DNA of 64,000 bases, taken from the NCBI GenBank assembly GCA_003017855.1, contig PYER01000005.1:1-64000 (forward strand). The letters run 5' to 3'. This DNA comes from a filamentous cyanobacterium CCT1. Its GTDB lineage: Bacteria; Cyanobacteriota; Cyanobacteriia; Phormidesmidales; Phormidesmidaceae. Each line of letters starts with the position of its first letter. Position 1 is the stretch's first letter. Below are positions 1 to 8,643 of this stretch, in pieces. The notes beneath the pieces were generated by a model. That model did not search any database. It saw only the letters and a program-made list of their open reading frames with translations, and had not been told where the DNA came from. Made by a program: the position numbers and the translations under genes.

Positions 1-2249
1 GGTGGGGGTGGGGCGCTAAACTCAGCCTCGTCCATACGCAGGCTTTCGGCTTCGGCCTTGAGCTGCTGAAAATAGTCGCTTTGGGTAATCGCCGCCACTT
101 CCTGCGTACGCTTGGCATGGTCGATTTCAATCTTGAGCTCGTCGACCTGGCGCTTGAGGGCTTCTTCGGCCAGCTTACGCTTGGTCACGTCTTCGACAAT
201 GCCTTCGTAGTAGAGCAGCTCGCCGTTGGCGCTGCGCACCGCCCGTACGCTTTCTGACAGCCACATGATGTCGCCATCTTTGCGGTAGGCCTGGTACTCG
301 TAGCCGGTAATTTCACCGTCGGTATCCACCTGCTGCATGAGCTGCTGGCGACGTTCGGCATCGACATAGATCTGGCTGCTGATTTCGGTGACAGCAGCCA
401 TCATAGCCTCAGGCGAGTCGTAGCCGTGGATGCGCGCCATAGCAGGGTTGACGCTGAGAAAGTGGCCCGAGGGCGTCGATTGAAAAATGCCCTCCAAGGC
501 GTTCTCAAAAATGCTGCGGTACTTTTCTTCAGTCAGCCGCAGCGTGTCTTCGGCCTGCTTGCGGGCGGTGATATCGGCCATGGCGCTGAGCACCGTCGCT
601 TCGCCGTTAAAGGTCAGGGGTTGAAATGAGGCCGTTACCCAAAAGGGGCTGCCGTCGGCCCGTTTGCCCTGCAGTTCGTAGTGCTGAATTGACTTGCCCT
701 CGGTCAGCGGGCCAAGCAGGGTCTGGTGCTCGGCCCGATCAAAGTAAAAGTCTTCAATGGAGCGATTCAGCAGGTCTTGGTCGGTGTGGCCAAAGGTTTT
801 GCTGGCCGTGGCGTTGGCGTAGAGAATCAGGCCATCGGACAGCCGCCAGATCAGCACGGGTACCGGGGTGGCCTCCGCAATGAGCTGCTGGGCCAGGTAC
901 ATCACCCGCTGGTCGCGGAGCCGCTTTTTCTCTAAGTAAGCGGTAATTTTGGCCCGCAGCAGTACCGGCTTAAAGGGCTTGGAGAGGTAGTCTTCGGCCC
1001 CCATTTCAATGCAGCGCACCACGTTATCGATCTCATCGAGGGACGAAATCATGATTACCGGAATCGCGTGCAGCGTGGGATGCTGCTTGAGGTGACCAAG
1101 CACCTCGTACCCGTTCATCTCGGGCATGATCAAGTCGAGCAAGATCAGGTCGTAGGGGCTGCTTTGCAGCATCTCTAATGCCTGACGGCCATTGGCGGCA
1201 ACCGCTACGGTGTAGCCCTGGTGCTCAAGCTGACGCGACAGCAAGTCGCGGTTGGTCTCGTTGTCATCGACGATGAGAATGTTGCCCCCCTGGAGGCTTA
1301 GCTCGTCGACGGGGCTGTGGTTGAGCGCTCGAATGGTGGTTTCGGCTTCTCGAAAGAGGCTGTATGCCGTGGTGCCATCGAGCCGTAGATCGGCGGTTTC
1401 CGTTCCGCTGGCGTCAATGAGCTGCAGCTGCTGCCGCGACAGGTTGACGATGTCGTTGACCATACCCAGCAGCCGTTGAGCGGCTTTGTGAATGCGATCG
1501 AGGTCGGGCACGATCTCGGGGGAGGCTTCTTCGAGCAGCATTTCGCAGTAGCCAATCACGGTGCTGAGAGGAGTCAGCATCTCAAGCCGAATGGTGGCCC
1601 CAAAGGAGTTGATGTCGCGAGGGGACTGGCTCACCTCCAGCTGAGTGGGGTCGAGAATGACATTGGCCAGCGCCAGGAGCTGGGTGCCGCAGGTGTAGAT
1701 TTTCTGCAGGTCGTCCCCCAGTGACGCGTCGGGCTGCCCCTTGATCTGGTCGAGCAGCATTTCGCTGTAGCCAATGATGGCGTTCATGGGGGTGCACAGC
1801 TCGTGGCGCAGATGGCCGAGCAACGCCCGCTGCACTCTGCTGTCCTGCGGCAGGCTGTTGGCGTCCTGGGGTTGGGGGGGCTGGGCGCTGGCCAGCAGGC
1901 GCTCAATTTTTTCGAGCAGCTGAGGTAGGTCAACGGGTTTGGTGTCGTACTCGTCGCAGCCCGCCTCGAAGGCCCGGTCGCGATCGCTCTGCATCGCGTG
2001 GGCAGTGAGGGCAATGATGGGAATGTGCTGGGTATGCGGGTTGGCCTTGATTTGTCGAGTCGCTTCGTAGCCGTCGATCACCGGCAGGTCAATGTCCATC
2101 AGCACCAGGTTGGGGCGTTCTGAGAGAGCTTTAGAAACACCATCGGCACCGTCGATCGCGATCGCCACCTCGTAGCCTTTGCGCAGCAGACGACGAGACA
2201 GCATATCTCGATTGACCTCGTTATCTTCGACTAGCAGCAGTTTGGGCAT
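1..2249 (-). CDS. Multidomain response regulator, REC-HisKA-like x2-REC-PAS-PAS (3' end beyond window)
   Basis: Minus-strand reading frame open from the ATG at 2249 to the window edge, so the C-terminus is missing. Visible order: REC (phosphoacceptor D52 in LVLMDIDLP, K104), a HisKA-like helix pair with H149 in RHELCTPMNAI, a second HisKA-like segment near 215-275 where the His position is Leu (RLEMLTPLS), a second REC (D372 in LILLDLIMP), then two PAS domains and a coiled coil. No HATPase_c N or G boxes are visible between the HisKA-like segments and REC2, so this is probably a phosphotransfer or scaffold protein, not a kinase. It starts 60 bp after the stop of the hybrid kinase at 2310 on the same strand, and is probably cotranscribed with it. 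A GGDEF, cyclase or kinase output beyond the edge cannot be excluded. Confidence 0.85.
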   Translation of the reverse strand, partial: MPKLLLVEDNEVNRDMLSRRLLRKGYEVAIAIDGADGVSKALSERPNLVLMDIDLPVIDGYEATRQIKANPHTQHIPIIALTAHAMQSDRDRAFEAGCDEYDTKPVDLPQLLEKIERLLASAQPPQPQDANSLPQDSRVQRALLGHLRHELCTPMNAIIGYSEMLLDQIKGQPDASLGDDLQKIYTCGTQLLALANVILDPTQLEVSQSPRDINSFGATIRLEMLTPLSTVIGYCEMLLEEASPEIVPDLDRIHKAAQRLLGMVNDIVNLSRQQLQLIDASGTETADLRLDGTTAYSLFREAETTIRALNHSPVDELSLQGGNILIVDDNETNRDLLSRQLEHQGYTVAVAANGRQALEMLQSSPYDLILLDLIMPEMNGYEVLGHLKQHPTLHAIPVIMISSLDEIDNVVRCIEMGAEDYLSKPFKPVLLRAKITAYLEKKRLRDQRVMYLAQQLIAEATPVPVLIWRLSDGLILYANATASKTFGHTDQDLLNRSIEDFYFDRAEHQTLLGPLTEGKSIQHYELQGKRADGSPFWVTASFQPLTFNGEATVLSAMADITARKQAEDTLRLTEEKYRSIFENALEGIFQSTPSGHFLSVNPAMARIHGYDSPEAMMAAVTEISSQIYVDAERRQQLMQQVDTDGEITGYEYQAYRKDGDIMWLSESVRAVRSANGELLYYEGIVEDVTKRKLAEEALKRQVDELKIEIDHAKRTQEVAAITQSDYFQQLKAEAESLRMDEAEFSAPPP

Positions 2250-2309
2250 GGGGGCAGCAACAATTACAAGAGTGCATGGGCATGGCCAAGGGGCTGTTGG
2301 GCAAGGGCA

Positions 2310-4868
2310 CTAGGGTGTGGCACGACCGTGCCGTGAAACCGCTGCCGAGGCCAGATCGCTAATTTCGTTGAGCAAGGCCTGGCGATCAAAGGAACCCTTC
2401 TGGTAAATGCGCTCAATCTGGCCATCGAGGCGACGGCGATCGTCGGGGGTGAGGTCTTTGGCGGTGAGTACCAGCACCGGAATGTCGCGCCACTGGGGCT
2501 GGCGGCGCAGCTCGTCGAGAAACTCAAAGCCATCCATCTCGGGCATCATCAGATCGAGCAAAATAATCCCTGGTGTCTGGGTTTGCATCAGATCTAGGGC
2601 AGTGCGACCGTTTTCGGCTTCTAACACCTGCCAGCCCGCTTTGATGAGCTGGCGACGCATCATTTCCCGGTTTTCGGTGTTGTCTTCGATCACCATGACT
2701 GAGGTCAGGTCGGTCTCGGTGCTGTACTTGTGCAGCAGCTCGGTGAGGCGATCGTAGTCGATGGGCTTGAGCAAGTAGTCAGAGGCCCCCAGGGCATAGC
2801 CCAGATTTTTGTCGTCAACCATCGTCACCATGACGACGGGAATAGTAGCCAGCTCGGGGTCGGCCTTAAGCTCGGTCAGCACTGTCCAGCCGTCGATGCT
2901 GGGCATCATAACATCGAGCACAATCACATCGGGGCGGTGGCTTCGAGCCAGCTGCAACCCGTCTAGGCCGCTGCCCGCCCCCAAGACGTTGAAGCCTTCG
3001 CGGGTTAAAAAGCGCTGCATCAGGTCTTGCACCGATGGGTCGTCGTCGATCACCAGAATGGTGCTGGCGGTTGGAATATGCTCGGTGGGTGCGATCGCGC
3101 TGGTCTCGGTGATCGCACCCTGAACCGGTTCCGCCTTCCCATCCAGCCTGAAATCGGGCACCCGCTCGGGTAGCTGAAGGCTAAACGTAGTGCCCTGGCC
3201 AGCGGCGCTGGTCACGCTGATCTCCCCGCCCATCATCTCGCAGAACTTTTTGGTAATCACCAGCCCCAGACCCGTGCCCCCGTACCTGCGAGTCGTAGAC
3301 GAATCGGCCTGGGTGAACGACTGAAACAGCTTGGCCTGCTGCTCTGGGGTCATGCCAATGCCGGTGTCAGCAACCCGAAAGGCGATCGCCGCCTCTGCCT
3401 CGGTAGCTGCTCCAGCGTCTATCGGCTCTACGGTAAGGGTAATCGTACCGTTTTCGGTAAACTTGCTGGCGTTGCTGAGCAGGTTAAACAGGCACTGGCG
3501 CAGCTTAGTGATGTCGGCATGCATGGTGTCGATGCCGTCGGCGCAGTACACCACCAGGGTGTTGCGGTTTTTGTCGATCAGCGGGCGAATGGTGTCGGCA
3601 ATTTCAGCCACCATTGGAGCTATTTCAAAGGTTTCTAAATACAGCTCCATCTTGCCCGACTCTACTTTAGAGAGGTCAAGAATGTTGTTAATTAGCCCCA
3701 GCAGGTGGCGGCCGGCCCCGTGAATTTTTTGCACGTCGGCAATCAGCACACCCTGGCCTAGGTCGCTCAGCTCTTCCTTCAGCATTTCGCTGTAGCCAAT
3801 AATGGCGTTGAGGGGGGTGCGCAGCTCGTGGCTCATGTTAGCCAAAAACTGGCTCTTGGTCTGGTTAGCCGCCTCGGCCTCGGCGCGCGCACGCTCGGCT
3901 GCTTCGGTGGTTTCAGCCAGCTGCGCGGTGCGTTCTTCCACCGCCTGGCTCAGGTTTTGCTCACGGGCGGCGACCTCGTGGGCCATCACCTGAAAGGCCC
4001 GCGCCAGCTGCCCCGGTTCGTCGGCCCGACGGGCGACTGCGGTCATGGGCGCAGCATCGAACTCGCTGACCTGTTCGGCGGTCATGGTGCCTGAGCTAAC
4101 CCGCTGCGCGATCGCCGTCAGCTGGTTAATGGGCTGAATAACCGTGCGCTTGAGCAGGGCATTGAGCAATAATCCCAGGGCCGCAAAGATGGTGGCAAAG
4201 ATACCTATGACCAGAAATAGGTATTGCCGGCCCTGCCTAAATACGGCGTCTGCGGGTACATAGATAGTTTGGGCGGCAACGATCTCATTCATCTGCCAGC
4301 CAAAACCACCTTGACTGCCAAAACTGGCCAACTGGCTCTTTGGCGCAGCCTCCGGAGTGCTGTGACATTCAAGGCAGCTTGCTTTTGTAATGGCCAGCGG
4401 TCGGGCAATGTAGAACAGGTTTTCGCCGTCGCGAGCGCGATACCCTGACAGCTTAGCCAGCTCGGGCTGGGCTCTAAACTGCTCAACCAGGCCCGTTTCA
4501 AAATCGTCAGCCTGGTCGCGAGGGTTGGTGGGGTTGAGGGTGGCTTCTTTGTAGAAAAAGCTTTGATAGTCGGGGTGACTGCGAAACTCTTCAAAGACTT
4601 CTGTGGCCGCGTAGGCCGGCACCGTTTCGCTAATAAATTCTGGACTGGTAGCCAGCTGAGCGGCTAGCAGGGGGCGAATGTTGTCGCTGGTATAGGTTCT
4701 GACCGAGTTCATGGTCTGGGTTAGCATTTCGGCTTTGGCTGTCACCTCTCCCTCGGCCTTGCGCTGCATAGCAGCCGATAGGGTAAGGCCGCTAATCACC
4801 ACACCCGCCAAAAACACCAGGGTGAGCAGTAGGGTAAATTTGGTGCCTAACCTCAATTTCCTGATCAT
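2310..4868 (-). CDS. Hybrid histidine kinase with c-type haem (Tll0287/DUF3365-like) sensor
   Basis: About 852 residues from the ATG at 4868, chosen because [15 protein letters not shown] leads straight into the first membrane helix; a longer frame to 5003 adds an unlikely 45-residue tail. Order: TM helix (8-30), extracytoplasmic Tll0287-like domain with the haem-c motif CLECH at about 165-169, second TM helix (213-240), HAMP, coiled coil, HisKA ([12 protein letters not shown]), HATPase_c (N box [25 protein letters not shown]), then two REC domains with intact Asp ([16 protein letters not shown]). It should autophosphorylate in response to a redox, gas or light cue read at the haem, and pass phosphate to its own REC domains or to the downstream REC protein. 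The ligand is inferred only from the motif. Confidence 0.92.
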   Translation of the reverse strand: MIRKLRLGTKFTLLLTLVFLAGVVISGLTLSAAMQRKAEGEVTAKAEMLTQTMNSVRTYTSDNIRPLLAAQLATSPEFISETVPAYAATEVFEEFRSHPDYQSFFYKEATLNPTNPRDQADDFETGLVEQFRAQPELAKLSGYRARDGENLFYIARPLAITKASCLECHSTPEAAPKSQLASFGSQGGFGWQMNEIVAAQTIYVPADAVFRQGRQYLFLVIGIFATIFAALGLLLNALLKRTVIQPINQLTAIAQRVSSGTMTAEQVSEFDAAPMTAVARRADEPGQLARAFQVMAHEVAAREQNLSQAVEERTAQLAETTEAAERARAEAEAANQTKSQFLANMSHELRTPLNAIIGYSEMLKEELSDLGQGVLIADVQKIHGAGRHLLGLINNILDLSKVESGKMELYLETFEIAPMVAEIADTIRPLIDKNRNTLVVYCADGIDTMHADITKLRQCLFNLLSNASKFTENGTITLTVEPIDAGAATEAEAAIAFRVADTGIGMTPEQQAKLFQSFTQADSSTTRRYGGTGLGLVITKKFCEMMGGEISVTSAAGQGTTFSLQLPERVPDFRLDGKAEPVQGAITETSAIAPTEHIPTASTILVIDDDPSVQDLMQRFLTREGFNVLGAGSGLDGLQLARSHRPDVIVLDVMMPSIDGWTVLTELKADPELATIPVVMVTMVDDKNLGYALGASDYLLKPIDYDRLTELLHKYSTETDLTSVMVIEDNTENREMMRRQLIKAGWQVLEAENGRTALDLMQTQTPGIILLDLMMPEMDGFEFLDELRRQPQWRDIPVLVLTAKDLTPDDRRRLDGQIERIYQKGSFDRQALLNEISDLASAAVSRHGRATP

Positions 4869-5423
4869 GGGAAGCTGTGCTAAAGAAGGAATAGTGGAAC
4901 GAAGCAAGCCTGTCGCCCAACCCGCATCCCAGTTTTCAGTCCAGCCCTTCACCAGAACGGCGTAAAAAAACACCGTACGCAGCCTGCATAAAACACAGGA
5001 CAAAAAGCCTATTCTTAAGTATTACTTAAGGCGCTTTCCTGGCAATGCTTAGATGTGGACTAACCGAACTGCAATTCTTTCAACAAAGAAAGATTTAACT
5101 GCGTCTTTAGATCTACAGTGGAAACCCCATTGGTCTAGATATTAGTCTTGAAAACCTTGAAAAAGAGTATCTTGAGTCACAGAATTTTGTTTTTGATAGT
5201 AGTATCAAAGATATTTTATATGAAATTACATATTAACCATAGAAAATTGCCTATCGAAAAGTCTGCTTTGCATCAAGCTATTTTCGTGTGAGCCAAAATG
5301 CAATGGGCACAGCTTTTTGACCAATGTTTCGAGCGGTAGTCTGCCATCGGCCAAGGGATATTTGTGCCAGTGATATACCGAGGTTCACCGCTCAGAATGG
5401 TGCTGCGCCTGATACAGGCTGGG
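4869..5423. other. AT-rich intergenic region
   Basis: 555 bp between the hybrid kinase start and the antiporter stop. It is clearly more AT-rich than the flanking genes, especially 5040-5300. No intact gene is convincing. Two short frames that join by one frameshift (5053-5236) look coding-like and are listed separately. The kinase promoter should lie at the left end of this region on the minus strand, but I cannot place it. Confidence 0.6.
5053..5236 (+). pseudogene. Possible frameshifted AT-rich small gene remnant
   Basis: An ATG at 5053 opens 30 codons ending in TAG. The next frame, open from 5111 to the TAA at 5234-5236, continues with a hydrophilic, helix-like peptide containing GLDISLENLEKEYLES. 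A single frameshift near 5110-5145 would join them into a protein of about 60 residues. Base composition is unlike the neighbours, which suggests foreign origin or decay. No family was recognised and chance is a real alternative. Confidence 0.2.
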
Positions 5424-7175
5424 TCATCCTTTACCCACCTGGTGCACCGGGCGAATGCTGCGGTAGCGATCTTGACGAATCCACTCCAGCACAGACTGTA
5501 TTTCGAGTGACTTTTCGCCCAGGGTGTTGAGCAGGTGCGAGCCTAGCTCCAGGGCGGCCTCAAACTCAGGCTGCACCACTTCTCTAGCCCCTAGCTGAGT
5601 GAGAATGTCGATTTCCTCGTTGTTGTGCGATCGCGCAATGATATCCAAATCTGGGGCCTTGGCCAGGGCTCGCTGCAGGAGCAGGCGAGTGGTGGTGGGG
5701 TCGGGCAGGGTAATGGCCAGGGCTTTGGCGGTCTCCAGGCAGGTTTTTTCGAGCACCAGTTCGCTGTCGGCATCGCCGTAGACGTAGGGAATTTGCACCA
5801 GGGGGGCATGGCGGTTGCGCAGGCGCTGAATGGCCGTTTCGCTGTTCTCAATCACCAGGACCGGGTAGCCGCGGCTGAGTAAGACGTTCACCAGCACTTC
5901 GCCCACGCGGCCATAGCCTGCCACAATCACGTGATCGCGTATGTCGACGGGTACCGACAGCAGTCTGGGTTCCTCATTGCGGTTGAGGTAGTCTTTGAGC
6001 ACGGGCAGCGCGTGCAGCCAGTCAGCCACCCTGGGGGCCAGGTTAATCCACAGGGGAGTGAGCATAAGCGAAATGGCGATCGTACCCAGCAGCAGTGAGT
6101 AGCGCTGCTCGGTAATCAGCCCCAGCTCTAGCCCCATCAGGGCCAGCACAAAGGAAAATTCACCGATTTGGTTGAGCCCAAAGCTAGCTTTTACCGCTGT
6201 TTTGAGCGAATAGCCAAACCCCAGCACAATGGGCAAAATAATCAGCGCCTTGCCCACCATAATCAGCGCCACCAGCTCCAGAATGCGGCCCAGGTCATCA
6301 ATGACCAAATTGGGGTCGATCAGCATGCCGATGGAGGCAAAAAATAGGCAGGCAAAGGTGTCGCGCAGGGGCAAAATTTTGCCCAGAGCCTGGTCTGCAT
6401 AGTCGATTTCAGAGATCATCAACCCGGCGACAAAGGCCCCCATCGCGATGGAGAGGCCCAAAATAGAGGTGACCCAGGCAATGCCCAGGCAAAGGGCGAC
6501 CACGGTGAGCAAAAACAGCTCGCTGCTCTCGGTGGCGGCAATGTGCTGAATCAGCTGGGGCACCACCCAACGACCCAGGGCGATCGCCCCCGCCAAAAAT
6601 AGGCCAAACTTGAGCGCCGCGATCGCCAGGGCTGGCCCCAGGGCATCGGGCTGGTTGAGCACCGGCAGCACCGCCAGTATAAGGCCCAGGGCAATATCCT
6701 GAGCAATCAGCAGACCTAGCATCACCTGACCGTGTACTGTGGCGGTTTCACCGCGATCGGTTAGGGGCTTGAGCACCACCGCCGTTGACGACAGCGACAG
6801 CACCAGCCCCAGAAAAATGCCCTGTAGCGGCGAGTTGGCCGTTCCTGAAAGCAGCGACACCGAGCATACCAGCAGCGTAGTCAGCCCAATTTGCAGCAGA
6901 CTGCCCCGGAGCGCGATCGCCCGCACCCGCTTCAGCTCAGACAGCGAAAACTCAACCCCCAGGGCGAACAGCAAAAAGGCAATGCCCACCTCCGCCAGCG
7001 CCTGAATTTGCTCTACATCGGTCTGTAGCCCCAGCCCAAAGGGTCCAATGATCAGTCCGGTAATCAGATAGCCCAGCAGTGCCGGCTGTTTGAGGCGGTG
7101 GGCAATATAGCCACCAATGGCAGAGCACCCCAGGGCCAGGGTGAGATCGAGGACAAAGTTGGGTTCAGCGGTCAT
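5424..7175 (-). CDS. Kef-type monovalent cation/proton antiporter (CPA2) with RCK/TrkA-N domain
   Basis: 583 residues from the ATG at 7175 (MTAEPNFVLDL), preferred over a start at 7235 that adds 20 atypical residues. The first ~390 residues are about a dozen hydrophobic helices typical of CPA2 exchangers, including GYLITGLIIGPFGLG and FALGVEFSLSELKR. A Rossmann-type RCK_N domain follows (DHVIVAGYGRVGEVLVNVL), ending near residue 560. The protein sits in the plasma or thylakoid membrane and exchanges K+ or Na+ for H+, gated by nucleotide binding to the RCK domain. Whether it prefers K+ or Na+ cannot be told from sequence. It is probably transcribed alone. Confidence 0.92.
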   Translation of the reverse strand: MTAEPNFVLDLTLALGCSAIGGYIAHRLKQPALLGYLITGLIIGPFGLGLQTDVEQIQALAEVGIAFLLFALGVEFSLSELKRVRAIALRGSLLQIGLTTLLVCSVSLLSGTANSPLQGIFLGLVLSLSSTAVVLKPLTDRGETATVHGQVMLGLLIAQDIALGLILAVLPVLNQPDALGPALAIAALKFGLFLAGAIALGRWVVPQLIQHIAATESSELFLLTVVALCLGIAWVTSILGLSIAMGAFVAGLMISEIDYADQALGKILPLRDTFACLFFASIGMLIDPNLVIDDLGRILELVALIMVGKALIILPIVLGFGYSLKTAVKASFGLNQIGEFSFVLALMGLELGLITEQRYSLLLGTIAISLMLTPLWINLAPRVADWLHALPVLKDYLNRNEEPRLLSVPVDIRDHVIVAGYGRVGEVLVNVLLSRGYPVLVIENSETAIQRLRNRHAPLVQIPYVYGDADSELVLEKTCLETAKALAITLPDPTTTRLLLQRALAKAPDLDIIARSHNNEEIDILTQLGAREVVQPEFEAALELGSHLLNTLGEKSLEIQSVLEWIRQDRYRSIRPVHQVGKG

Positions 7176-7519
7176 ACAAGGGCACGATAGGGCAGGAAAA
7201 ACAGGGTTTACAAAGCCCCCTGCACCAGTAGACACAGGGGGCTAAAAGCAGGCGGGAAAAGCTGTCGGGTCGCTCAGGGCCTTGCGTTACCCGACTTGAC
7301 GAGCCAGCTGAAAGAATGAGCAAAAGGCTCAACTTCTATTGTCACTAATAAATGGTGAGTGCGCTATCAACTTCCGACTTCCCTGGCCGATGAGACAGGC
7401 AGAGTGCCTTGCTTTCCGACAAGCAACCCGGCTGCTGTTGAGTGCCCGCTGCTAGCCCACCACTTAGAACAGCGTTGTCTCGAACTTGGCTGGGTAGGCC
7501 GATCGCACACCTAGATCAA
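7176..7519. other. Intergenic region without a recognised gene
   Basis: 344 bp between the antiporter start and the stop of the Uma2 gene, both on the minus strand. It must carry the antiporter promoter near 7180-7250. I see no RNA gene, strong hairpin with a T run, or convincing small ORF. Confidence 0.5.
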
Positions 7520-8212
7520 TCACAAATCTGGCTCAAGCCCTGCTGCGCGAAGTTGTTCAGCCAATCTCTCGGCTCGCTCTCGTTCTTGATTAGCTCGCAG
7601 CTGCTCCTGGTCAGCCCGCTGCCGTTCTTGCTCTAGCTGCTGCCCCAGTTCACTGTAGGTCAAAAATCGCTGGCCATCGGGGCGGTAAATTTCTAGCTCT
7701 GCATCGGTCATTTGAAAGCGAATCTGCAACCGAGGGCTAACCCACCCGTTCGTCTCTTCAATGACTTGCATGTCTGTTTCCCCACGCTGGAGGCCGGTTA
7801 GCTCCAGCTTGTCGGGGTCATAGATGTAGTATTCTTCGATGCCGTAGCGATCGTAAAAGTTGAGCTTGCGCAGCATTTCACCAAAGCGGTTGCCCGGCGA
7901 CAAAATTTCAAACACTACCTGGGGCGCAATGCTGCCCTCCTGCCACTGGCGGTAAGACCCTCTATCTCCCTTGGGACGACCGAAGACAACCATGACATCA
8001 GGAGCCTGACGAAGCGTGTTGTCGCCCTCAACGGGGTACCAGAGCAAATCCCCAGCGACAAACACGTCGGCCTGGTCGACAAACAGCAGTTCCAAATTTT
8101 CTTTGATCACCACAATCCAGCGGAACTGCTTGGTATTGTCGGCCATGGGTTGCCCATCGCTGTCGGGGTAGTTGACTGTGACTGAGGCGTCGGGCTGAAG
8201 CTGCTGAACCAT
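7520..8212 (-). CDS. Uma2 family putative endonuclease (DUF820) with C-terminal coiled coil
   Basis: 230 residues from the ATG at 8212; relatives of this subtype usually begin shortly before the conserved YPDSDGQPMADNT segment, so the longer frame to 8302 is unlikely. The core has the PD-(D/E)XK-like layout of DUF820: an acidic pair in QAPDVMVVFGRP and VVFEILSPGNR with the following K in MLRKLNFY. From about residue 180 the chain becomes Gln/Glu/Arg-rich (QLEQERQRADQEQLRANQE), a predicted coiled coil. These proteins form large paralogous families in cyanobacteria; their substrate is unknown and nuclease activity is inferred from the fold. Confidence 0.88.
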   Translation of the reverse strand: MVQQLQPDASVTVNYPDSDGQPMADNTKQFRWIVVIKENLELLFVDQADVFVAGDLLWYPVEGDNTLRQAPDVMVVFGRPKGDRGSYRQWQEGSIAPQVVFEILSPGNRFGEMLRKLNFYDRYGIEEYYIYDPDKLELTGLQRGETDMQVIEETNGWVSPRLQIRFQMTDAELEIYRPDGQRFLTYSELGQQLEQERQRADQEQLRANQERERAERLAEQLRAAGLEPDL

Positions 8213-8322
8213 AGTGACAATGCCGTGCAGGCCTAGGCTTTTATTGTAGCTCTCGTCCTTGACGCCAATTTCAGACGCGGTTAGGATGCTGTTGTTGTGC
8301 AATTCTGCGCTATCACCATTTA

Positions 8323-8406
8323 ATGTTGTCTTTGCAGCTATCCCTCGCCCCTCACTTCAGCCTGCTACTAGGGCTGGGGCTGCTGCTGCGCCTTGGGCGC
8401 AACTAA
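8323..8406 (+). CDS. Leucine-rich mini-ORF upstream of leuA, possible attenuator leader peptide
   Basis: An ATG at 8323 opens 27 codons ending in TAA at 8404-8406. Twelve of the 27 residues are Leu, with runs HFSLLLGLGLLLRLGRN. It lies 237 bp before leuA on the same strand. Leu-codon-rich leaders control leu genes by attenuation in enterobacteria and are known upstream of leuA in actinobacteria. Against it: no clear Shine-Dalgarno, and no hairpin followed by a T run before leuA. It could instead be a tiny membrane peptide or chance in Leu-codon-rich DNA. Confidence 0.3.
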   Translation: MLSLQLSLAPHFSLLLGLGLLLRLGRN

Positions 8407-8559
8407 TTCTTTAAAACAAAGGCGGAATGCCCTGAATAGTTCGACTCCTTTAGTTACAAGTTGCCCCTGGCTTTGACTATGGCTTAGGAGTTTGCTGCGT
8501 TATTTAAGCGCTGGTGCATCAAGCTCTGCCGCGATCGCACCCCCACCTTGTTTTGCCCT

Positions 8560-8584
8560 GTAGGGTGGGCACTGCCCACCATTC
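8560..8584 (+). repeat. 25-bp palindromic dispersed repeat, copy 1
   Basis: The core GGTGGGCACTGCCCACC (8564-8580) can fold into a tight hairpin. The whole element recurs inverted at 12888-12912 with two changed central bases. Both copies lie in intergenic DNA beside Uma2 genes. This type of GTAGGGTGGGC repeat is common between genes in filamentous cyanobacteria. Confidence 0.75.
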
Positions 8585-8643
8585 CAGTCAGGTGATGAGA
8601 AATCACCCAAGTATTGCTATCTAAAAAGTGAGAAATTCTCCCC

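Noticed and set aside
5324-5530. 68-codon frame overlapping the antiporter 3' end
   Set aside because: Half of it is antisense to the antiporter C-terminus; no recognisable features.
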